From Anaerolineales bacterium (GTDB taxonomy: Bacteria; Chloroflexota; Anaerolineae; Anaerolineales; UBA11579): 39,930 bases of DNA. Location of the stretch: assembly GCA_024710875.1 (NCBI GenBank), contig JANJTX010000004.1, positions 1-39,930 of the forward strand, in the 5' to 3' direction. Below are positions 19,110 to 26,963 of the stretch, piece after piece. The position numbers and the translations under genes are program-made. Below the pieces are notes generated by a model, which saw nothing but the letters and a program-made list of their open reading frames with translations, did not search any database and had not been told where the DNA came from. How positions within the stretch are numbered: position 1 is the stretch's first letter; each line of letters opens with the position of its first letter.

Positions 19110-20594
19110 TCAGGGGTTAATTCGCAGCTGGATTGGCAGCCAGGGTAGCCATGGCCACCAGGTTGGCGACAGGTGGATTTCAACGGGGCTTGCCAGCGGC
19201 AGAGTGGCTGACAATTGGCTGGTGGCCGCGGCGGGTGATTTTCCGGATACCTGGCGGGCGACTGCAAGGGGCTCGATATTGGCTTGAAGGTTGCGGGTGA
19301 GTCGGACGGGGACCACAAAAACGCCTTCTTCCAGCGGAGTTGGAATATCTAGGGGTGAGATGGTGATGGAGTTGGGAACAGGGTGATAATCTGGCGGGAG
19401 CGAGGCATCCAGCACGGTTTGGGCGAAGGCCTGCAACACTTCGGCTGGAATGTAGGCAATTGCAAATTCAGCCCGCAACAGGAGTTCCAGAGTTTGGCCA
19501 GGCTCACCGGGGGCTAAGCTATAGGCTTCTTCCAGAATGGAATAGTCTTCGGGGCGGGCGGTGAGGACCAGCGCACCCGGGAATTGTGCCTGGGTTTCAG
19601 CGAGCGCTGAGTCCCAAAGTGATTCCAGTAATTGGGCGTAGAGTTCTTCCAAGTCTGATGGGGCGGCGGCCGGGGCGGATTGGGCGCGCCCGCCGGCCAG
19701 CGGCTCCGGGTTGGTTACCGACACTGACAGACCGAGGTCGCCTTCCAGTGCGGCCAGGCTATTGGCGGGGAGGTTTCCGGTCGGGCCGGGGCTCGCGGCT
19801 TCAATGCTGACTTCGGCCTGGGTGCCTGGCGCTCCGCCGAGTATGAGCTCTTCTAGGGTAAGGAAAGCAGGCGCAGCGGGATCGGTGGGACGGAGACGCG
19901 TCCCGGCTGGAATGGTGATTTCCGTGTCGGTCAGATTGGTGAAGAGGGCGGTGCCGCGGGCAGCCTCGAGTGCAATGGCTGCCTGACCCGTTGTGGGCAG
20001 GCTCTGGCGGCCTTCAAGGGTTTGGCGGGTTTGGCGATAGGGTGTCTGGCCGCCGAGGTTGAAGGTAAACAGGGTTGAGTCAGCCGTGAGGGTTAGTTCC
20101 AGAGACTGGCTGCGGTATTGGGGTTCAAGCGTGATGGTGGCGCGTGGAATGAATATGGAAAGGAGCGTGCCGAAGGCCAGCATGGCGGCAGCGGCTGCCG
20201 CTTTTCGCAAGGCCGGGTTGCCGGGTGGGGTTGGAATGCGGGCGCTCCGAGCGCGGCGAATCTCTGCGAGCGGCCGGCCGGGACGTGAAGGTGGTGGAGG
20301 CGGGAGGGCGGCGCGTTCCCAGGGCATGTGCTGCGCCAGACGAATGGTGCGGAATACCGGCAGCCCGATGAGGTCAGCGGCGGTATTGACCTGCTGGTCG
20401 CGACAGACCAGCGCCAGCCGGGTGCCGATGGTACGGGCGTGCCGCTGTAAGAGGAGCAGATCCAGTTTGCTGTGCAGCGTGGTGCGCGAGTTGGGCCACA
20501 CGAGCAGAATTCGCTGGCTCTGGCCCCAACTCATTTGGTCGCGAATGGATGCAACGTCGTCCAGGGCATCCAATTGGATTATTTGGGTTTTCAT
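19110..20594 (-). CDS. Membrane-anchored protein resembling those annotated 'baseplate J/gp47 family'
   Basis: N-terminal cytosolic domain, TM (AAAAAAMLAFGTLLSIFIP), then ITIPAGTRLRPTDPAAPAFLTLEELILGGAPGTQAEVSIEAASPGPTGNLPANSL (BpJ-like segment); 4-bp overlap with alaS. Confidence 0.65.
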   Translation of the reverse strand: MKTQIIQLDALDDVASIRDQMSWGQSQRILLVWPNSRTTLHSKLDLLLLQRHARTIGTRLALVCRDQQVNTAADLIGLPVFRTIRLAQHMPWERAALPPPPPSRPGRPLAEIRRARSARIPTPPGNPALRKAAAAAAMLAFGTLLSIFIPRATITLEPQYRSQSLELTLTADSTLFTFNLGGQTPYRQTRQTLEGRQSLPTTGQAAIALEAARGTALFTNLTDTEITIPAGTRLRPTDPAAPAFLTLEELILGGAPGTQAEVSIEAASPGPTGNLPANSLAALEGDLGLSVSVTNPEPLAGGRAQSAPAAAPSDLEELYAQLLESLWDSALAETQAQFPGALVLTARPEDYSILEEAYSLAPGEPGQTLELLLRAEFAIAYIPAEVLQAFAQTVLDASLPPDYHPVPNSITISPLDIPTPLEEGVFVVPVRLTRNLQANIEPLAVARQVSGKSPAAATSQLSATLPLASPVEIHLSPTWWPWLPWLPIQLRINP

Positions 20595-23326
20595 CCGGTC
20601 AGTTTGGTCTGGGCCCAGGGCTCGACCCGCGCCAGAGCTTCGGCAAGGCGACTGGCATCCTTGCCGCCCGCCTGAGCAAGGTTGGGCTTGCCGCCGCCAC
20701 TGCCGCCAACGGGTTCGGCCACGTGTTTGACCAACTCGCCGGCGTGCAGGCCGCGCTTGACCAGGTCTTCCGTAATGGCAGCAATCAGGATGGGCTGTTC
20801 GGCTTCGACACTTGCCAATACGACGACCCCGCTGGGGTACCGCTGACGAAAGCGGTCAGTCAGGGCGCGCAGGCCGTCCCGGTCCAGGCCAGGCAGTTCG
20901 GCGGCCAGAACGTGGGCACCAGCGATTTCGTGGGCATTGGCAAGGGCGGCGTCAAACCCGGTGGCTGCCTGCTGCTGGCGCAGTTGGGTGAGTTCTTTCT
21001 GGGCTGCAGCCAGTTCGGCCAGCAGGGCGCGAGTGCGCTCCTCGGTCTGGGCCGGGGTGGTTTTCAAAACACTGGCGATGGCTTGAATCTGTTCACCGCG
21101 TTGGCGGGCAAGGGCATAGGCGGCCCGGCCAGTAATGGCCTCAATCCGCCGCACACCCGCGGCGGCGCTGCCTTCGCTGGTGATGAGAAACAGGCCGACA
21201 TCGCCGGTTTGGGCGACGTGTGTACCGCCACAGAGTTCATAAGAGAAGCGGATTGGCTCGCCAATTTGGATGGTGCGCACAACTGAGTCGTACTTCTCGC
21301 CAAAGAGGGCCTGGGCGCCTTCGGCCTTGGCCTGGTCGAGCGGCTTGCTTTCAATTTTCAGCGGATGGTTTTCAAAGATGCGCTGGTTAACATAGGCTTC
21401 AATCGCCGTCAATTGATCTGGAGTCACCGCATCGTTGTGGTTGAAGTCAAATCGCAGGCGGTCGGGCGCGACCAGCGAGCCAGCCTGGCGGGCATGTTCG
21501 CCCACAATTTCATGCAGGGCGGCGTGCAGCAGGTGGGTGGCGGTGTGGTTGCGCATGATGTCCTGACGGCGCGCCCGATCTACGGCCACAGTAGCGGGGT
21601 CGCCAACTTTGGGCTGGCCCTTGATGACTTTGCCTGAGTGGGTGATGATGCCAGCGGCCGGACGAGAGACCGAATGGATTTCAATCTCCCATTTGGCGCC
21701 GTTTGAGCCGGCAATCACTCCGGTGTCCGAAATTTGACCGCCGGACGGGATGTAGAAATTGGTGGCGGGCAGGATGACTTCGACTTCATCACCGGGTTCG
21801 ACGGTGGTTGTGGGCGCCCCGGCCCGTAACAGGGCGAGCAGTTTGCCCTGCAGCGGCTGGTCGGAATAGGGGTCGTAGACCACTCCGTTGGCGGGCAGCT
21901 TCTGGTCTTTCTGAAGTGTCTGCAGCACGGCGTTGAATACTTCGACATCTTCGCCGCCCAGGGCGCCCATGGCCTTGCCGCCGCCAGAAGCGAGGCGGTG
22001 CTCCTCCATGGCAGCCTGAAAACCAGCCTCATCCACGTCCAGGCCGCGCTCGCGCGCGACATCCCGGGCCAGTTCAAAGGGCAGACCGTGTGTTGCGTAT
22101 AGTCGGAAGGCTTCCTGCCCGTCGAGGGTGGTCTTCTTTTGGGCGGCCAGCTCATCTAGCAGGGTTTCAAGGGTGGCCAACCCACCTTCAACGGTGCGCT
22201 GAAAGCGCTCTTCTTCGCGATTGAGATTATCCAGAATGGCGGTGCGGTTCTTCACCAGTTCGGGATAGGCTTCGCCGTATTGGTCGATGATGGTAGCGGC
22301 GATATAGGCCAGAAATGGTTCGGTGAGGCCGAGCTTGGCGCCAAAGCGGGCGGCGCGGCGGATGACCATGCGGGTAATGTAATTGCGATTGAGGTTGCCG
22401 GGGACGACGCCATCGGCTATCAGGAAAGTGGCGGCGCGGGCATGGTCGGCGATGACGCGATAGGGGGTGAAGTTTTCTTCGCGTTGTTCGTCGGTGTGGC
22501 GGGCAAGTTCCTGCACATGTTCAATGAGGGGCCAGAACAGGTCGGTGCGATAGTTGGAGGGTTGGTTCTGCAACACGGCCACGATGCGTTCAAAGCCCAT
22601 ACCGGTATCCACGTGGGTGGCGGGCAGGGGCTCCAGCGTTTTGGGGCCGGTGCGGTTGTACTGCATGAATACCAGATTCCAGAGTTCGAGGAAGCGCGGC
22701 CCGTCCAGGTCGGGCGTACCATCTTGCAAGTAGGTAACTTCGCCGTGTTCGGGGCCAAGGTCAATGTGAATTTCGCTGTTAGGGCCGCAGGGGCCGGTAT
22801 CGGCCATTTCCCAGAAGTTGTCTTTCCGGCCAAAGTACAGGATGTGGCTGGGGTCGAGGCCGGGTTGTTCGCGCCAATAGCCGGCGGCTTCATCATCGGT
22901 AGGGATTTCGCCCTGTTCGTCGCGGAAGCAGGTGACGTACAGGCGGTCTTTGGGCAAGCCCCAGACTTCGGTGAGTAGTTCCCAGGCCCATTGGATGGCT
23001 TCTTTTTTGTAGTAGTCGCCAAAAGACCAGTTGCCGAGCATCTCAAAAAATGTATGGTGAGTGTCATCGAAGCCGACATCTTCAAGGTCGTTGTGCTTGC
23101 CCGCCACGCGCAGGCACTTCTGGGAGTTCGCGGCGCGGGTGTAGGCGCGTTTGTCGGTGCCGAGAAAGACATCCTTAAATTGCACCATGCCGGAATTGGT
23201 GAAGAGTAGGGTGGCATCGCCGCCCGGAACCAGCGAAGAAGAAGCCACGAAAGTGTGGGCTTTCTTGGTCGTGAAAAACTCGATGTATTGTTTGCGAATG
23301 TCATTCGCACTACTGAACTTGGGCAT
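20591..23326 (-). CDS. alaS: Alanyl-tRNA synthetase
   Basis: FSSANDIRKQYIEFFTTKKAHTFVASSSLVP, TNSGMVQFKDVFLG, RNHTATHLLHAALHE, ELCGGTHVAQTGDVG. Confidence 0.97.
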   Translation of the reverse strand: MPKFSSANDIRKQYIEFFTTKKAHTFVASSSLVPGGDATLLFTNSGMVQFKDVFLGTDKRAYTRAANSQKCLRVAGKHNDLEDVGFDDTHHTFFEMLGNWSFGDYYKKEAIQWAWELLTEVWGLPKDRLYVTCFRDEQGEIPTDDEAAGYWREQPGLDPSHILYFGRKDNFWEMADTGPCGPNSEIHIDLGPEHGEVTYLQDGTPDLDGPRFLELWNLVFMQYNRTGPKTLEPLPATHVDTGMGFERIVAVLQNQPSNYRTDLFWPLIEHVQELARHTDEQREENFTPYRVIADHARAATFLIADGVVPGNLNRNYITRMVIRRAARFGAKLGLTEPFLAYIAATIIDQYGEAYPELVKNRTAILDNLNREEERFQRTVEGGLATLETLLDELAAQKKTTLDGQEAFRLYATHGLPFELARDVARERGLDVDEAGFQAAMEEHRLASGGGKAMGALGGEDVEVFNAVLQTLQKDQKLPANGVVYDPYSDQPLQGKLLALLRAGAPTTTVEPGDEVEVILPATNFYIPSGGQISDTGVIAGSNGAKWEIEIHSVSRPAAGIITHSGKVIKGQPKVGDPATVAVDRARRQDIMRNHTATHLLHAALHEIVGEHARQAGSLVAPDRLRFDFNHNDAVTPDQLTAIEAYVNQRIFENHPLKIESKPLDQAKAEGAQALFGEKYDSVVRTIQIGEPIRFSYELCGGTHVAQTGDVGLFLITSEGSAAAGVRRIEAITGRAAYALARQRGEQIQAIASVLKTTPAQTEERTRALLAELAAAQKELTQLRQQQAATGFDAALANAHEIAGAHVLAAELPGLDRDGLRALTDRFRQRYPSGVVVLASVEAEQPILIAAITEDLVKRGLHAGELVKHVAEPVGGSGGGKPNLAQAGGKDASRLAEALARVEPWAQTKLTG

Positions 23327-23417
23327 TTACACTCCAAAGATGATACGGGAAGGTCTGGTGTATTATACGCGTTCTAATGAAGGCGGGGAATGGGAAGACC
23401 GGGAAGGGAGTGACGGG

Positions 23418-23472
23418 CGGATTAAGCTGCAGCCGCTTTAAGGCTGCCGACTGAACCCGGCAGATTAATCCG
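23418..23472. promoter_or_regulatory. Nested inverted repeats between divergent alaS and rfbB promoters
   Basis: Outer CGGATTAA (23418-23425)/TTAATCCG (23465-23472); inner GCAGCC/GGCTGC (23429-23434/23442-23447) and CTGCCG/CGGCAG (23444-23449/23458-23463). Confidence 0.45.
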
Positions 23473-23507
23473 GTTTGCGACCCACTTGGGATAGTCTACA
23501 ATAGGAA

Positions 23508-24599
23508 ATGATGATGGCAAACGAAACGATTCTGGTAACAGGCGGGGCAGGCTTTATTGGCGCCAACTTGGTGCGATACATGCTGGCCTCATGGCCGAAT
23601 GCCCGGGTGGTGACACTGGATGCCCTCACGTATGCCGGCCATACCGCTAATCTGGCGGGCTTGGAGGATGGGCGGCACGTTTTTATTCAGGGAGACATCC
23701 GCGACCAACCGTTGCTGGTGGGGCTGTTGCGGGAGCATGCGGTGCGGGGGGTGATACACCTGGCGGCTGAGACGCACGTGGACCGCTCAATTGTGGGGCC
23801 GGAAGTCTTTGTGCAGAGCAATGTACTGGGAACCTTGCGGTTGCTGGAAGCGGTGCGGGAGGTGGCCCAAGAGCAGCCGGAGCAAATCCGGCGGGTGGTG
23901 CATGTATCCACGGATGAAGTGTACGGCACGCTGGGCGCGGAGGACGCGGCTTTCACGCCGCGTTCGCGCTATGCCCCGCGTTCGCCGTACTCGGCTTCCA
24001 AGGCGGGCGGCGACCATCTGGCGCGGGCTTATTTTCATACTTATGGACTCCCAATTGTTGTGACGAATTGCAGTAACAATTATGGCCCGTACCAGCACCC
24101 GGAAAAACTCATCCCATTGATGATTGGCAACGCGCTGGCGGGTGAACCGCTGCCGCTGTACGGCGATGGCAGACAGGTGCGCGACTGGCTGTATGTAGAC
24201 GACCATTGTGCCGGGCTGGCGGTGGCGTTGGATCAGGGCCAACCGGGTGAAACCTACCTGTTCGGCGGTGCAAATCAAACTACCAACCTGGAGCTGGTGA
24301 CCGCCATATGCGACCTGCTGGATGAACTGTTGCCGCGAGCGGATGGCTTTAGGTATGGGGCGTTGATCACCCATGTGGCCGACCGGCCGGGACACGACCG
24401 GCGCTATGTGGTGGATGGTGATAAAGCTTGGCAGACACTCGGTTGGCAGCCCAGCCACAATCTAACCGAGGGGCTGCGTAAGACGGTGGCGTGGTACCTG
24501 GGTGCGGGGGCCGAATGGTTGGCCGCGCGCCGGGCTGAGCCGGAGTACCAGGACTGGCTGGAGGAAAATTACGACCCGCGCGGCGGGGCAGACCAATGA
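23508..24599 (+). CDS. rfbB: dTDP-glucose 4,6-dehydratase
   Basis: [92 protein letters not shown]. Confidence 0.95.
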   Translation: MMMANETILVTGGAGFIGANLVRYMLASWPNARVVTLDALTYAGHTANLAGLEDGRHVFIQGDIRDQPLLVGLLREHAVRGVIHLAAETHVDRSIVGPEVFVQSNVLGTLRLLEAVREVAQEQPEQIRRVVHVSTDEVYGTLGAEDAAFTPRSRYAPRSPYSASKAGGDHLARAYFHTYGLPIVVTNCSNNYGPYQHPEKLIPLMIGNALAGEPLPLYGDGRQVRDWLYVDDHCAGLAVALDQGQPGETYLFGGANQTTNLELVTAICDLLDELLPRADGFRYGALITHVADRPGHDRRYVVDGDKAWQTLGWQPSHNLTEGLRKTVAWYLGAGAEWLAARRAEPEYQDWLEENYDPRGGADQ

Positions 24600-25468
24600 A
24601 GGGCATCCTTCTGGCCGGGGGTACCGGGCGGAGGCTGTATCCGCTGACGGCGGTATTAAGTAAACAATTGCTGCCGGTATTCGACAAGCCAATGGTGTAT
24701 TACCCGTTGAGCGTGTTGATGCTGGCGGGGATTCGCGAAATCCTGATTATCAGTGATACGGAGAGTTTGCCGCTGTTCCGGCGGCTGTTGGGGGATGGGG
24801 CGCGCTGGGGGCTGCGGTTGGAATACGCGGTGCAGGCCCGCCCGGGCGGGTTGCCGGAGGCGTTGCTGGTGGGGCGCGATTTTATTGGGCAGCAGCCGGT
24901 ATGCCTGATCCTGGGCGACAATTTGTTTTTTGGGCAGGGGCTGCCGGATTTGCTGCGGCGAGCGGCGGCCCTGCAGGACGGCGCGTTGATATTTGGCTAC
25001 CGGGTAGGTGACCCCAGCCGCTACGGGGTGGTGACACTAGATGCAAAACAGCGGCCATTGAGTCTGGAAGAAAAGCCGCAAGATTCGGTTTCTGATTTTG
25101 CCGTGCCGGGGCTGTATTTTTATGACCAGCGGGCGGCGGAGTTGGCGGCCGGGTTGCAGCCCAGCGGGCGGGGCGAACTGGAAATCACCGATCTGAATCG
25201 GCTGTATCTGGAAGAGCGCAGGCTGCAGGTAGAACTGCTGGGGCGGGGCATCGCCTGGCTGGATGCCGGAACGCCAGACTCATTGATGCAGGCGGCCAGT
25301 TTTGTACAGACGGTCCAGGAGCGGCAGGGGCTGATGATTTCGTGCCCGGAGGAAATCGCCTACCGGATGGGCTTTATCTCGGCGGGTGAGTTGCGCCAGT
25401 TGGCAGAGGCGATGGGGGCGAACGACTACCGGACTTATCTGTTACGCTTGCTAAGCCACCCGGATTGA
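24596..25468 (+). CDS. rfbA: Glucose-1-phosphate thymidylyltransferase
   Basis: [64 protein letters not shown] overlap with rfbB. Confidence 0.95.
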   Translation: MKGILLAGGTGRRLYPLTAVLSKQLLPVFDKPMVYYPLSVLMLAGIREILIISDTESLPLFRRLLGDGARWGLRLEYAVQARPGGLPEALLVGRDFIGQQPVCLILGDNLFFGQGLPDLLRRAAALQDGALIFGYRVGDPSRYGVVTLDAKQRPLSLEEKPQDSVSDFAVPGLYFYDQRAAELAAGLQPSGRGELEITDLNRLYLEERRLQVELLGRGIAWLDAGTPDSLMQAASFVQTVQERQGLMISCPEEIAYRMGFISAGELRQLAEAMGANDYRTYLLRLLSHPD

Positions 25469-25703
25469 GGGGGATGAGGCAGGTACACAATATAACGGAG
25501 AAACAGGGAAACAGCCATCTAAGAGGGGGAGAAAACTTAAACGAATTGGATGAAAATTTGTTATGCCGGCAAAGTTACAAATCTGCAATCTTTCTGACAA
25601 TTGCGGTCATGAATTTTCAACGAAGGCCGAACGCTGGCGAAGGGTTCTGCCGCCACACTGGAACCAAGAGTTATCCGTCCACAATAATCGAAAGGAGAAA
25701 TAC

Positions 25704-26114
25704 ATGAATCAAGAGATGGAACTCAAGCAGCAAACCTGGCGCGACTCGTTGCGCCACCCGCTGGTGCTGGCGGCAATTATCATTGCCCTCGGCATTGCGC
25801 TAGCGGGAATTTTCTACGCCGCGGCCAACGTGGTGCCGGAAACCGGCGCTGGCGATGGCACAGGCACGGTCAGTGGCTACACCATCAGCGCAGTTGCGTG
25901 GACTGTGGACGCAGTGAATCCGTCAGAAATGGATTCCGTAACGTTCACCGTAACCCCGACGGCTGGCGCGAGCGCCGCAACCGAAGTATATGCTACGGTT
26001 GACGGAGGCACGACCTGGATCACCTGTGCTGGTGGCCCGAGCTGGACCTGCACCTTTGCTGCTGGTGTACTGGTTACAGCGATTGTCGACCTGCAAATCG
26101 TCGCGGTCGAGTAA
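25704..26114 (+). CDS. Small secreted/surface protein, paralogue 1 of the AANVVPE family
   Basis: SD AGGAG then ATG at 25704; long hydrophobic segment, then AAANVVPETGAGDGTGTVSGYTISAVAWTVD…CAGGPSWTC; about 95% identical to the next ORF over the mature domain by eye. Confidence 0.85.
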   Translation: MNQEMELKQQTWRDSLRHPLVLAAIIIALGIALAGIFYAAANVVPETGAGDGTGTVSGYTISAVAWTVDAVNPSEMDSVTFTVTPTAGASAATEVYATVDGGTTWITCAGGPSWTCTFAAGVLVTAIVDLQIVAVE

Positions 26115-26138
26115 GCTCACTAGCATTAGGAGAGAGCC

Positions 26139-26522
26139 ATGAACAAAGTAACGAAATTTTTACGCCCGCGCAACCTCTTGATTTTTGGTGCGCTGGCATT
26201 GCTGGTGCTTTCGGTGTTCGCCTTTGCCGCGGCCAACGTAGTGCCGGAAAGCGGCGCGGGTGATGGCACGGGCACGGTCAGCGGCTACACCATCAGCGCA
26301 GTTGCGTGGACCGTGGATGCTGTGAATCCGGAAGAAATGGATTCGGTGACCTTCACCGTCACTCCGACAGCGGGTGCGGGTGCGGCGACGGAAGTGTACG
26401 CCACCGTAGACGGCGGCACGACCTGGATCACCTGTGCTGGCGGACCGAGCTGGACCTGCACCTTTGCTGCTGGTGTATTGGTTACAGCGATTGTCGACCT
26501 GCAGGTCGTCGCGGTCGAGTAA
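26139..26522 (+). CDS. Small secreted/surface protein, paralogue 2 of the AANVVPE family
   Basis: SD AGGAGAG; TM leader then AAANVVPESGAGDGTGTVSGYTISAVAWTVD…CAGGPSWTC. Confidence 0.88.
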   Translation: MNKVTKFLRPRNLLIFGALALLVLSVFAFAAANVVPESGAGDGTGTVSGYTISAVAWTVDAVNPEEMDSVTFTVTPTAGAGAATEVYATVDGGTTWITCAGGPSWTCTFAAGVLVTAIVDLQVVAVE

Positions 26523-26564
26523 TCTCAAGTAGTGTTAAAAGCCCACACCGGACTGGTTAACTGA

Positions 26565-26960
26565 ATGCTACACCCTCTTCTGCGCATGTTTCGGCCAAAG
26601 TTCCTGCTATTGCTGGCTGTATTGGGCATCACTGTTTCGGCAGTGACGGCCTATGCGGCTGCCAATGCAGGGCTGGCGGAGCGCGGGGCGGGAAGTGGCA
26701 CCGGGACGGTCAGTGGGTACACCATTAGCAATGTCGCATATACGCTGGACGGCGATGCGCCGAACGCGGTCAATCAAGTCGCGTTTAGCGTGTCGCCGTC
26801 TGGCGGTGCGCCAGCCGCTGCCCAGGTGTATGTAACGGTAGACGGTGGCACCACCTGGATTGCCTGTGCCGGTGGGCCGCCGAACTGGACCTGCAATCTT
26901 GGCGGGGTCGCGGCCAGCACTATTAATGGCAATACCCTGCGGATTGTGACGGTGGAATAA
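26565..26960 (+). CDS. Small secreted/surface protein, paralogue 3 (divergent)
   Basis: TM leader then AAANAGLAERGAGSGTGTVSGYTISNVAYTLD…YVTVDGGTTWIACAGGPPNWTC; same architecture as the two upstream ORFs. Confidence 0.87.
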   Translation: MLHPLLRMFRPKFLLLLAVLGITVSAVTAYAAANAGLAERGAGSGTGTVSGYTISNVAYTLDGDAPNAVNQVAFSVSPSGGAPAAAQVYVTVDGGTTWIACAGGPPNWTCNLGGVAASTINGNTLRIVTVE

Positions 26961-26963
26961 CCG

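Noticed and set aside
19110-20594. Phage or tailocin remnant because of baseplate-J-like similarity
   Set aside because: No other phage genes, membrane-anchored architecture and embedding in a housekeeping operon argue for a cellular protein
23327-23507. T-box leader for alaS
   Set aside because: No recognisable AGGGUGGNACCGCG-type T-box sequence on the minus strand, and the folded element lies upstream of the likely alaS promoter
25469-25703. c-di-GMP-I (GEMM) riboswitch upstream of the surface operon
   Set aside because: GGCAAAG is present but the remaining conserved core and tetraloop-receptor pattern are not convincing by eye; would need an Rfam scan
25465-25707. 80-aa ORF between rfbA and the first paralogue
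   Set aside because: No SD, low-complexity translation and overlap with the better-supported start at 25704
26495-26508. 14-bp perfect palindrome CGACCTGCAGGTCG at the 3' end of paralogue 2
   Set aside because: Inside coding sequence encoding VDLQVV; paralogue 1 lacks it at the same position, so probably incidental
26306-26560. 84-aa alternative-frame ORF inside paralogue 2
   Set aside because: Cys/Gly/Asp/Arg-rich frame-shift translation of the sense gene; no RBS or independent support
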